Shown here piece after piece: positions 1 through 5,350 of a DNA stretch of 5,350 nucleotides. Location of the stretch: the NCBI GenBank assembly GCA_005798965.1, contig SYIB01000085.1, positions 1-5,350 on the forward strand, in the 5' to 3' direction. The first letter of the stretch is position 1; each line of letters opens with the position of its first letter. The translations under genes were made by a program, and so were the position numbers. This DNA is from Planctomycetia bacterium. GTDB taxonomy: Bacteria > Planctomycetota > Phycisphaerae > Phycisphaerales > SM1A02. The notes beneath the pieces were generated by a model that saw nothing but the letters and a program-made list of their open reading frames with translations, was not told the origin of the DNA and searched no databases.

Positions 1-1459
1 CGAGCAGGATGTCCATGGTCGATGCCTCGATCACCCGCGTGCCGTCGGTGGCGCGTGCGCCGCCCTTGGCGAGCATTCTTTCGGGTTGATCCCCATCGGT
101 CGTGCGCACAAGATCGATGGTCACATCCGGCGCGCGCAGCGCCATCGGCAGGTCCGCCAGCTCGACCGGCCGGCCATCAAGCTCGATCCGCATGCGATCG
201 TCGTCAGGCGGCTGCTCATCCGCCACGGCTGGGCGCATCAGGAGTGGGCCCGCGAAGCGCACGACCACACGCTCGGGATCCTCGAGCAAGGGCATCCTGG
301 TTGGCTGCGATGGAACCGACGCGAGGACCTGCGACGCGACGATCGCAGGAACCGATGCAGCACCTGCCCCACCACCCCAAGTCGGGCCAACGCACGCCGA
401 ACGACTCGCGGGACCGTGCATGATGGCCACTGACGACGACGGAACATGGGCATCGACGAGCGCGTCGCCGGTCTGTCCCTCCTCGAGGTGGAAGTACGCC
501 ACGAGCTGATCGCCGGTCATGGAACTGGACTTGCCGCTTCGTTCACGCGTGATGTGGACATCATCGCGCAACTGCAATCGATAGGGTCGACCGGCACGCT
601 TGGGTTCCTGCATCGCGAACTGCGGCAGCGCGGCAGAAGCCTGCAAGGCATCCCTGGTCGACTCGGTCGCCGCATGCAGCTCCGTCCCCGCGGCCACGGC
701 GCCATGTGCACGAGGCTGCATCGGCGCAGGGCCCTTGGCTGCCTTGCTGCCCGGCAGGCGCGTGATGATGAGCGGCGACAGCGGACGGCGCACCGACAGC
801 AGCTCGATCGATCGCCCATCGGCTGACAGCACGAGTTCGAGCGTTTCGCCCGTGAACTGCAGCGTGTCGCTCGTGATCTGCACCTCGCCCGGAGCATCGA
901 TGCGATTGCGGATGGCATCGAAGGTCGCCTCGCGCGCGAGCACGACCACCGATGGTTCCTCGGTCGTGATGTCGCGGCTGCGGCCCTGATCATCTGGCAT
1001 CCAGACGCTCACGATCACATTGCCTTCGAAGCGCCCGTTTTCCAGTGCCTTCGCCGGCACGTGCGCCCGACCGCGATCGCCACGAAGCGCCACGATTCGG
1101 CCATTTGGGCTGTGCATCACGGCACGGGGCTGCACCATCTCGAGCCACTGGCCTGGCCGAGGATCGATCCGATCGGCGGTGTAGCGCTGCTTGACCCGTC
1201 CATCGGGGCCCGCGACCTGCACCCAGGCGCCGGCATCGAGTTGCATCCCGCCACGCATCTCGGCCGGTGCTCCGGCGCGCGCCGCCTCATCCTTGCCAAG
1301 CGAGGTCGGCGGAGCGAGCGACGAAGGATCCTCGATGCGACGCGGTGCCCCGCGCGGAATGCCGCGATCGCTTCCCGCCGCCACCACCAGCAGGCCCGCG
1401 CTGATGAGGAGCGCCGAGCCCAGGAGGAGCAGGCGCGTCGGCGTCAGCCCGCGAAGCAC
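1..1459 (-). CDS. LptC/OstA-like LPS transport protein, membrane anchored (C-terminus beyond window)
   Basis: An uninterrupted minus-strand frame runs from a GTG at 1459 off the left edge, giving 486 residues with no stop. Residues 10-28 form one hydrophobic segment (LLLLGSALLISAGLLVVAA) after a short basic start, the N-terminal anchor topology of LptC. Residues 105-160 read like LptC: WLEMVQPRAVMHSPNGRIVA, then GDRGRAHVP and FEGNVIVSVW. A continuation at 177-222 (ATFDAIRNRIDAPGEVQITS, then DTLQFTGETLELVL) fits a beta-jellyroll repeat. Further OstA-like segments appear at 293-326 (YRLQLRDDVHITRE, GDQLVAYFHLEE) and 441-486. Ala/Pro/Gly-rich linkers separate them (about 240-285 and 340-390). 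E. coli LptC is only about 190 residues, so this is a much longer LptC fused to LptA/OstA-type units. The presumed role is to carry LPS from the inner-membrane LptBFG complex across the periplasm. It overlaps the end of kdsC by 16 bases, as expected of an operon. The LptC/OstA class is fairly sure; the exact assignment (LptC, LptA or fusion) is inference. Confidence 0.8.
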   Translation of the reverse strand, partial: MLRGLTPTRLLLLGSALLISAGLLVVAAGSDRGIPRGAPRRIEDPSSLAPPTSLGKDEAARAGAPAEMRGGMQLDAGAWVQVAGPDGRVKQRYTADRIDPRPGQWLEMVQPRAVMHSPNGRIVALRGDRGRAHVPAKALENGRFEGNVIVSVWMPDDQGRSRDITTEEPSVVVLAREATFDAIRNRIDAPGEVQITSDTLQFTGETLELVLSADGRSIELLSVRRPLSPLIITRLPGSKAAKGPAPMQPRAHGAVAAGTELHAATESTRDALQASAALPQFAMQEPKRAGRPYRLQLRDDVHITRERSGKSSSMTGDQLVAYFHLEEGQTGDALVDAHVPSSSVAIMHGPASRSACVGPTWGGGAGAASVPAIVASQVLASVPSQPTRMPLLEDPERVVVRFAGPLLMRPAVADEQPPDDDRMRIELDGRPVELADLPMALRAPDVTIDLVRTTDGDQPERMLAKGGARATDGTRVIEASTMDILL

Positions 1460-1956
1460 GATTGGGCCTCCGCCAGGCGCCCCTGCTCCTGCAGCAGGTG
1501 TTCGATCGCCTCGCGCACGGCACCATGGCCGCCACGGTGGCGCGCGACGAAGTCGGCGATGCTCCGGACATCCTGGCACGCATCGGCAACGGTGATCCGG
1601 TAGTGGCACGCCATCATGGCCGGCAGGTCCGGCCAGTCATCGCCCATCATCGCGGTCTCATCGAGGGTGCATCCGCATCGATCGACGATCGCGCGCAGGT
1701 CGGCGAGCTTGTCCTTGGAGCCCTGCATCACGACCTCAATGCCCAACTCGCGTGCTCGTCGCTCCACGGTCGATGACGTCCGCCCCGACAGGATCGCCAC
1801 GCGGTTGCCCAGCCGACGCCAGGCCACGATGCCGGCGCCGTCGCGGGCGCAGAAGCGCTTGTGCTCCACGCCATCCTCGGAATAGATGATGCCGGCATCG
1901 GTGAGGACGCCGTCCACATCGAGCACGAGCAGACGGACAGAGCGTGCATCGGACAT
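1444..1956 (-). CDS. kdsC: 3-deoxy-D-manno-octulosonate 8-phosphate (Kdo-8-P) phosphatase, HAD family
   Basis: 170 residues. The enzyme hydrolyses Kdo 8-phosphate to Kdo and phosphate in the cytoplasm, the last step before CMP-Kdo activation for the LPS inner core. HAD motif I is at 11-20 (VLDVDGVLTD, nucleophile D13 and D15). RDG at 38-40 is typical of KdsC. Motif II is S57 in ILSGR. Motif III lysine is K81 or K83 in QGSKDKL. Motif IV is GDDWPD at 105-110 (D106, D107). The C-terminal GGHGAVREAIEHLL at 142-155 matches the tail loop that closes the active site in KdsC tetramers. There is no cap domain, and the length is close to the usual 170-190. The ATG at 1956 is chosen because it puts motif I at the expected distance; the frame stays open further upstream, but that part is shadow of the protease gene. 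No clear Shine-Dalgarno precedes it, so coupling to the gene 11 bases upstream is likely. All catalytic residues are present. Confidence 0.95.
   Translation of the reverse strand: MSDARSVRLLVLDVDGVLTDAGIIYSEDGVEHKRFCARDGAGIVAWRRLGNRVAILSGRTSSTVERRARELGIEVVMQGSKDKLADLRAIVDRCGCTLDETAMMGDDWPDLPAMMACHYRITVADACQDVRSIADFVARHRGGHGAVREAIEHLLQEQGRLAEAQSCFAG
1467..1471 (-). promoter_or_regulatory. Shine-Dalgarno site for the LptC-like gene
   Basis: On the minus strand GGAGG (1471 to 1467) sits 7 bases before the GTG at 1459, inside the last codons of kdsC. This strong site decides the non-ATG start and places the start within the kdsC coding sequence, so the two genes overlap and are probably translationally coupled. 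Confidence 0.75.
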
Positions 1957-1967
1957 GGGCGGCGATG

Positions 1968-2765
1968 CTATCCAGCGGGCTGCGAGACCGCCGCCACGAC
2001 GATGTCGTACGACGCGTGCGCAGCGACCGCGATGCCGAAGCCTCGCACCACGTACAGGCCGCCGAAGTACAGGCCTGCCACGAAGAGCGACGCGAACACC
2101 GGCCACTCGATGGCGCCCGTCGCACCCCGCAGCGGGTGGTACGCCGCGAACGCCAGAGCCGCCAGGACCACCGATACCCATGTTGCCCAAGGTTCCTTGA
2201 TCCGCAGGAGGTCGGCCAGCAGCGAATGCAGCAAGAGCAGCGCCACCATGCGAAAGATGAACTCCTCGTAGAGCCCCGCTCCGATCGAGATCAGGATGCG
2301 GTCCCCGAGCCAGGCTCCCGGGGCTGCCGTCGTGGCCATCGTGGCCACGCCCATCACCGTGCGAACCAGAACGTACAGCGGCAACCCGGCGAGGGCGCCC
2401 TCGACCACCATGCCGGCGACGGTGGGCAGGTCCAGGGACCACGGCTTGCGGGAGAGGACATGCAGGACCAGCAGCACCACGACCATCGCTACCGCGGGCA
2501 GGCTGAGGACCGGCAGCCCCAGCCTCGCGGCATCCATGCCGAAGGACTCGAAGAGGTGCACCAGCGCGCGGTGCGCATCGTTGGTCTGCACCCCCTGCGA
2601 CGACGCGAGCCATCGCACGAGGCCGATTTCGTAGAGCACGATCAACGGCACAAGCAGCGCGAGGATCTCCAGGGGCTGCTTGGAACGCTCCCAATAGGAC
2701 AGCGGCCCGGCGTCAGACCGGGCCGCTCGAGGCTTGGTTCGTGTTCGCGGCGTGCGGGCCGCCAC
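1968..2765 (-). CDS. CPBP (CAAX protease/Abi) family intramembrane metalloprotease
   Basis: 265 residues, with about seven hydrophobic segments (roughly 33-52, 86-104, 114-140, 156-184, 193-209, 222-240, 243-262) after a basic, Arg-rich N-terminus. The three CPBP motifs are present: EExxxR at 167-172 (E167, E168, R172), FxxxH at 206-210 (F206, H210), and HxxxD at 250-254 (H250, D254). These residues form the glutamate/histidine active site of Rce1-type intramembrane proteases, so an active enzyme is expected in the cytoplasmic membrane. Its substrate is unknown; bacterial members act in prenyl-protein or peptide processing, bacteriocin immunity, or membrane-protein turnover. The start is a GTG (2765-2763) just after the rpsT stop (TGA GCC GTG), in the same frame, with only a weak purine-rich GAAG 6 bases upstream. 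The next Met is residue 77, inside the conserved region, so no ATG start fits. Its place between rpsT and kdsC suggests an envelope role, but this is inference. Confidence 0.88.
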   Translation of the reverse strand: MAARTPRTRTKPRAARSDAGPLSYWERSKQPLEILALLVPLIVLYEIGLVRWLASSQGVQTNDAHRALVHLFESFGMDAARLGLPVLSLPAVAMVVVLLVLHVLSRKPWSLDLPTVAGMVVEGALAGLPLYVLVRTVMGVATMATTAAPGAWLGDRILISIGAGLYEEFIFRMVALLLLHSLLADLLRIKEPWATWVSVVLAALAFAAYHPLRGATGAIEWPVFASLFVAGLYFGGLYVVRGFGIAVAAHASYDIVVAAVSQPAG

Positions 2766-2768
2766 GGC

Positions 2769-3041
2769 TCACTTCTTCGCCGTGATGCCGGCCAGACGCT
2801 TGGCAAGGCGGCTCTTGCGACGGGCCGCCGTGTTCTTGTGCATGGTCGGAGTGTGCGAGAACTTGTCCATCAGGCTCGCGACCTTGTTGTAGGCGTCGGC
2901 GGCAGCCTTGCTGTCGCCGGCCAGCACGGCGGTGTTGAACGCCTTCACGGCATCCTTTACGCGGGTGCGGCGCCAGCGGTTGCGGGCGTTGCGGTCTTCG
3001 GTCTGGCGAACTCGCTTCTTAGCCGATGCGGTGTTGGGCAC
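2769..3041 (-). CDS. rpsT: 30S ribosomal protein S20
   Basis: 90 residues, against about 87 in E. coli S20. The protein is strongly basic and helical. It begins (M)PNTASAKKRVRQ, the usual opening (NxxSAxKRxRQ), continues with RNRWRRTRVKDAVKAF, and ends with HKNTAARRKSRLAKRL, the conserved C-terminal 16S rRNA-binding helix. S20 binds 16S rRNA near helices 9 and 44 and helps assemble the 30S body. The start is a GTG at 3041 with AGAGGA 9 bases upstream. The frame extends further (to 3233), but that part is low-complexity and lies across the promoter, so it is not coding. The gene heads the rpsT-CPBP-kdsC-lptC run; the next gene starts 3 bases after its stop. E. coli rpsT also uses a non-AUG start (UUG) tied to autogenous control, so the GTG here may likewise keep expression in balance (inference). 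Confidence 0.96.
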   Translation of the reverse strand: MPNTASAKKRVRQTEDRNARNRWRRTRVKDAVKAFNTAVLAGDSKAAADAYNKVASLMDKFSHTPTMHKNTAARRKSRLAKRLAGITAKK

Positions 3042-3050
3042 TGGTGTGGT

Positions 3051-3056
3051 TCCTCT
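3051..3056 (-). promoter_or_regulatory. Shine-Dalgarno site for rpsT
   Basis: AGAGGA on the minus strand (3056 to 3051), 9 bases before the GTG. It decides the rpsT start at 3041 against the longer open frame reaching 3233. Confidence 0.75.
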
Positions 3057-3077
3057 GCTGACTGCGGGGGATCCGGC

Positions 3078-3106
3078 ATTATGGCGGCAGGGCGGCTTCG
3101 GCGCAA
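3078..3106 (-). promoter_or_regulatory. Sigma70-type promoter of the rpsT operon
   Basis: On the minus strand -35 TTGCGC (3106 to 3101) and -10 CATAAT (3083 to 3078) are separated by exactly 17 bases. The -10 matches the consensus at 5 of 6 positions, the -35 at 3 of 6. CATAAT stands out in GC-rich surroundings. Transcription would start near 3071, leaving a leader of about 30 bases before the rpsT GTG. No -35 or -10 pair of similar quality was seen ahead of the other minus-strand genes, which supports a single operon. Confidence 0.6.
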
Positions 3107-3143
3107 CCCACCCGCCCACATGGTGATCGGACCACCGATCCGC

Positions 3144-3173
3144 TTGACGCGTGCCCCCTCCATGCGCGACACT
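3144..3173 (+). promoter_or_regulatory. Weak candidate promoter for the rightward gene pair
   Basis: TTGACG (3144-3149, 5 of 6 to the -35 consensus) is followed after 18 bases by GACACT (3168-3173, 3 of 6 to the -10). A start near 3180 would give a leader of about 47 bases that opens with the 3183-3203 hairpin. The poor -10 keeps this tentative; an alternative sigma factor or another site is possible. Confidence 0.3.
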
Positions 3174-3182
3174 CCGGGTCTC

Positions 3183-3203
3183 GGGGTGGCCCTTCGCCAC
3201 CCC
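3183..3203 (+). promoter_or_regulatory. Perfect 8-bp hairpin upstream of the coiled-coil gene
   Basis: GGGGTGGC (3183-3190), loop CCTTC (3191-3195), then GCCACCCC (3196-3203): a perfect, very GC-rich inverted repeat ending 23 bases before the ATG at 3227. No T-run follows on either strand, so an intrinsic terminator is unlikely. It may be a 5' stabilising or regulatory hairpin in the leader of the rightward mRNA, or an operator. The gene's own Shine-Dalgarno GAGG (3214-3217) lies outside the stem, so direct occlusion is not expected. Confidence 0.55.
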
Positions 3204-3226
3204 TGCCCCCCACGAGGTAGCTCTCC

Positions 3227-4534
3227 ATGGCATCGCGCTCAGGCAGCAACGGCACCGTCATTGGCCTGGTCATCTTCGTTCTGGCGACCGTGGGGCTGCT
3301 TGTGGTGAGCATCGTCCTCTGGTCCAAGTACGACGATGCCCGCAAGATGGCCGACGCCGCTCGCGGCAGCCAGTCGGAATCGGACCGCAAGGCCGACGAA
3401 GCCACCCAGCGCCTTGGCCAGGCCGTGACCCTCATGGTCGGCCGCAGCGACGCCTCGGTCGAGGAACTCAAGAAGGAGTTCAGCGCAGGCGAGAACGACA
3501 TCGTCAAGACCATGCTCGAGAAGGCCCGCAGCGACGCTGCCAAGCTTCGCAAGGATCTCGATGCCGCGCGCGAAGCCACCAAGAAGGCGGAGGCCGACTT
3601 GACGGTGGCCATGCGACGCATCGACGAGGCCAAGCAGGCTTACGACGCCGCGCTCGAGGCCAAGGGCCCCGAGTTCACCGAGCGCGAAGACGCCATCGCG
3701 AAGTCTCAGGCCGAGCTCGATGGACTGAAGACCCAGCTCGCCAGCGCGCGCGAGGAAGTCGCAAGCGCCGGGCGTGCCCGCGAGGAAGAACTCCAAGGCC
3801 AGCTCGAAGCGCTCGCTGACGAGAAGAACTCGCTCGAGTCGCGCGCTGGGGATCTGCAGCGCCAGGTCGATCGGATCCGCGTGCAGCCGAAGAACTCGGC
3901 TGCGATCGTCGATGGCCATGTGCTTGCCTCCAACGCCGAGGGCCGCGTCTACATCGATCTCGGCCGCAAGCACCGTATCCGCCCCGGCATGACCTTCGAG
4001 GTCTACGCCGACGCCGTTGGCGCTGGCGTCGATCCGGCCACTGGCGCGATCCTGCCTGGCAAGGCCAGCATCGAAGTCCTGAAGGTCGACGAGACCACCA
4101 GCACCGCCCGCGTGATCCGCCAGCAGCGCGGCGCGAGCCCGCCGGTGAAGGACGATGTCCTCGTCAACGCGATCTACAGCCCCGACTACACCTACCGCTT
4201 CTTCCTCTACGGCGAGTTCGATACCGATGCCGATGGTCGCACCAGCGCCGAGGAGAAGGCCTTCGTGATCCAGCGCATCCGCGACTGGGGCGGCACGGTG
4301 ACCGAGGGCAACGAACTCCCCGGTGACGTCGACTTCGTGCTCGTGGGCGTCGAGCCGAGCGAGCCGCGCGGCTCCCTGAGCGACGACGCCTCGATCGAGG
4401 AAATCGAGGCGGTCAGCCAGGCCCGCGAGCGCCGTGCGAACTACCTCGACCTCGTGAAGCGCGCGACCGACGCGCGCATCCCGATCCTCAACTGGAACCG
4501 CCTGCGCACGCTGACCGGCGACGCGGAGCGCTGA
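3227..4534 (+). CDS. Membrane-anchored coiled-coil protein with C-terminal BRCT-like domain and EF-hand loop (unnamed family)
   Basis: 435 residues, not assignable to a named family. Residues 10-33 form one transmembrane helix (VIGLVIFVLATVGLLVVSIV). Residues about 36-219 are charged, Ala-rich heptad-like coiled coil. Residues 224-316 look beta-rich: DGHVLASNAEGRVYIDLGRK, then RPGMTFEVY and KASIEVLKVDETTSTARVI, a style resembling FlgT C-terminal or SH3-like domains. Residues 322-430 resemble a BRCT fold: YRFFLYGEF, IRDWGG with paired glycines G355-G356, DVDFVLVGVEP, and a final ARIPILNWNRL with W423. Within it, DTDADGRTSAEE (332-343) fits the 12-position EF-hand loop: D332, D334, D336, G337 and E343 are in place, with T339 where a hydrophobic residue is usual. 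The topology (anchor, coiled coil, beta domain) recalls MreC, but the sequence does not. GAGG lies 9 bases before the ATG. The acyltransferase gene follows after 7 bases. Function unknown; a scaffold acting in the periplasm or at the membrane is inference. Confidence 0.85.
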   Translation: MASRSGSNGTVIGLVIFVLATVGLLVVSIVLWSKYDDARKMADAARGSQSESDRKADEATQRLGQAVTLMVGRSDASVEELKKEFSAGENDIVKTMLEKARSDAAKLRKDLDAAREATKKAEADLTVAMRRIDEAKQAYDAALEAKGPEFTEREDAIAKSQAELDGLKTQLASAREEVASAGRAREEELQGQLEALADEKNSLESRAGDLQRQVDRIRVQPKNSAAIVDGHVLASNAEGRVYIDLGRKHRIRPGMTFEVYADAVGAGVDPATGAILPGKASIEVLKVDETTSTARVIRQQRGASPPVKDDVLVNAIYSPDYTYRFFLYGEFDTDADGRTSAEEKAFVIQRIRDWGGTVTEGNELPGDVDFVLVGVEPSEPRGSLSDDASIEEIEAVSQARERRANYLDLVKRATDARIPILNWNRLRTLTGDAER

Positions 4535-4541
4535 GCCCCGC

Positions 4542-5350
4542 GTGGCCTCCACGGTCGCGCCAGCCGTTCACTTCGCCCAGTATGCGGCCTTGCGGTCCTG
4601 CTTTGGACTGCTGCACGCGTTCGGCGTGGAGGAAAACCTCCGCACGGCCGCAGGCTTCGGCCGGCTGTATGCCTCCGTCGTTCCCCGGCACCGTCAGCGC
4701 GCCATGGACAACCTCGGCCACGCGATGCCACACCTGAGCGAGCGTGAGCGTCACGACCTCGCCGTGCGCAGCCTCGAATCGATGTTCCAGCTCTTCATGG
4801 TGGAAAGCGTGGCCACCCCACGCTTGGTCACGCCAACGAGCTGGACGAGCCACGTGTCCTTCGCGCCCTCGCACCCGCTGCTGCAGCGCGCGCTTGGCCT
4901 CCTGCTCGAGCGACGCCCCGTGATCCTCTGCACTGGACACTGCGGCAACTGGGAGTTGCTTGGCTTCGTCATGACGATGCTCGGGTTCGACATGACCGCC
5001 CTCGCTCGCCCTCTGGACAACCCTTGGCTCAATCGCTGGATCCTTGGCGTCCGCGAGGCGCGCGGGCTGCGCATCCTGACGAAGTGGGGCGCAACCGAGG
5101 TGGTGCAGGACATCCTCGACCGGCGTGGCAGGGTGGGCTTCATCGCCGACCAGAACGCGGGTGACGACGGGCTGTTTGTCCCCTTCTTCAACCGCTTGGC
5201 AAGCACCTACAAGTCGATCCCGCTCCTGGCCATGCGGCACGAGGTCCCCATCGTGGTTGGTGCAGCGCACCGCAGCGGCGACCGCTTCCATTACGAGTTC
5301 GACGCCCACGACGTGATCGAGCCGCACGAATGGGCCGCGGCGGATGACCC
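4542..5350 (+). CDS. LpxL/HtrB-type lysophospholipid (lipid A) acyltransferase, C-terminus beyond window
   Basis: 269 residues visible; the gene runs off the right edge. The family moves acyl chains onto Kdo2-lipid IVA or related lipids at the inner face of the cytoplasmic membrane. The catalytic HxxxxE motif is at 133-138 in TGHCGNWE (H133, E138). Other family signatures are MDNLGHAMPHLSERER at 55-70, ARPLDNPWLNRW at 155-166, REARG at 171-175, and DQNAGDDGLFVPFFNRLAST at 203-222, the substrate-binding block following the catalytic site. The N-terminal half (10-50) is mildly hydrophobic, as in this peripheral membrane family. The GTG at 4542 is chosen because it gives the usual distance to the NL..A.P motif. 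The only upstream purine block is GGAG 13 bases before it, a long spacing, so coupling to the preceding gene (7-base gap) is likely. Lipid A secondary acylation is the best guess, as kdsC and lptC are close by; an ornithine-lipid or other acyltransferase cannot be excluded. Confidence 0.9.
   Translation, partial: MASTVAPAVHFAQYAALRSCFGLLHAFGVEENLRTAAGFGRLYASVVPRHRQRAMDNLGHAMPHLSERERHDLAVRSLESMFQLFMVESVATPRLVTPTSWTSHVSFAPSHPLLQRALGLLLERRPVILCTGHCGNWELLGFVMTMLGFDMTALARPLDNPWLNRWILGVREARGLRILTKWGATEVVQDILDRRGRVGFIADQNAGDDGLFVPFFNRLASTYKSIPLLAMRHEVPIVVGAAHRSGDRFHYEFDAHDVIEPHEWAAADD

Noticed and set aside
22..1603. Several plus-strand open frames of 100-180 codons (e.g. 1061-1603)
   Set aside because: They are antisense to the continuous LptC/OstA frame and the end of kdsC, and are Arg/Ser/Pro-rich without motifs.
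1957..2694. N-terminal extension of kdsC to 2694, giving 416 codons in one frame
   Set aside because: The added 246 residues are Arg/Gly/Ala-rich and overlap the CPBP gene in another frame. KdsC homologues begin just before the DVDGVLTD motif.
3183..3203. Intrinsic terminator reading of the hairpin
   Set aside because: No T-run follows the stem on either strand, and no gene ends nearby on either side.
3042..3233. N-terminal extension of rpsT to 3233
   Set aside because: It would cross the CATAAT promoter and the rpsT Shine-Dalgarno. S20 begins at the PNTASAKK motif, and the extension has no conserved features.
1944..3308. Long plus-strand open frame of 454 codons
   Set aside because: It lies antisense to rpsT, the CPBP gene and the start of kdsC, all recognised by conserved motifs. 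Its product is His/Arg/Gln-rich with no domain, as expected of a GC-rich shadow frame.
3239..4552. Minus-strand open frame of 437 codons opposite the coiled-coil gene
   Set aside because: The Leu/Ala/Gly-rich product mirrors the codon pattern of the plus-strand gene. The plus strand has a Shine-Dalgarno, a transmembrane helix and a coherent domain order.
4488..5327. Minus-strand open frame of 279 codons opposite the acyltransferase
   Set aside because: The plus strand carries the HxxxxE and DQNAG motifs of the LpxL family. The antisense product has no recognisable feature.

Overview
The window looks like chromosomal DNA of a high-GC, LPS-bearing (diderm) bacterium. It carries Kdo synthesis (kdsC), LPS transport (LptC/OstA-like) and lipid A acyltransferase-type genes, packed tightly around the ribosomal protein gene rpsT. 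Base composition, the frequent GTG starts, the long LptC protein with repeated OstA-like segments and the large coiled-coil protein suggest a planctomycete, perhaps Phycisphaerae-like. That placement is inferred from protein style, not from any marker comparison. No mobile element, CRISPR array, tRNA or rRNA was seen, and the genes look intact and vertically inherited.

Left block, minus strand, read from right to left: rpsT (3041-2769), a CPBP-family intramembrane protease (2765-1968), kdsC (1956-1444) and an LptC/OstA-like LPS transport protein (from 1459, running off the left edge). The gaps are 3 bases, 11 bases and a 16-base overlap, so the four genes are very probably one operon. A good sigma70-type promoter (-35 TTGCGC, 17 bases, -10 CATAAT) lies just upstream of rpsT. 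The kdsC-lptC pairing matches the kdsC-lptC-lptA order of enterobacteria: one step makes Kdo for the LPS core, the next carries LPS across the periplasm.

Right block, plus strand: a divergent pair starts at 3227. The first gene encodes a membrane-anchored coiled-coil protein with a beta-rich middle domain and a C-terminal BRCT-like domain that holds a near-perfect EF-hand loop. Seven bases after its stop begins an LpxL/HtrB-type lysophospholipid acyltransferase, cut by the right edge. The 185-base divergent intergenic region (3042-3226) holds the rpsT promoter, a weak candidate promoter for the rightward pair, and a perfect 8-bp hairpin in the probable 5' leader of the rightward transcript.

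Together, both blocks serve the outer membrane: Kdo 8-phosphate dephosphorylation, LPS transport and lipid A (or related lipid) acylation, coupled to a ribosomal protein gene that may tie envelope synthesis to growth. The least explained parts are the coiled-coil/BRCT-like/EF-hand protein and the CPBP protease between rpsT and kdsC.
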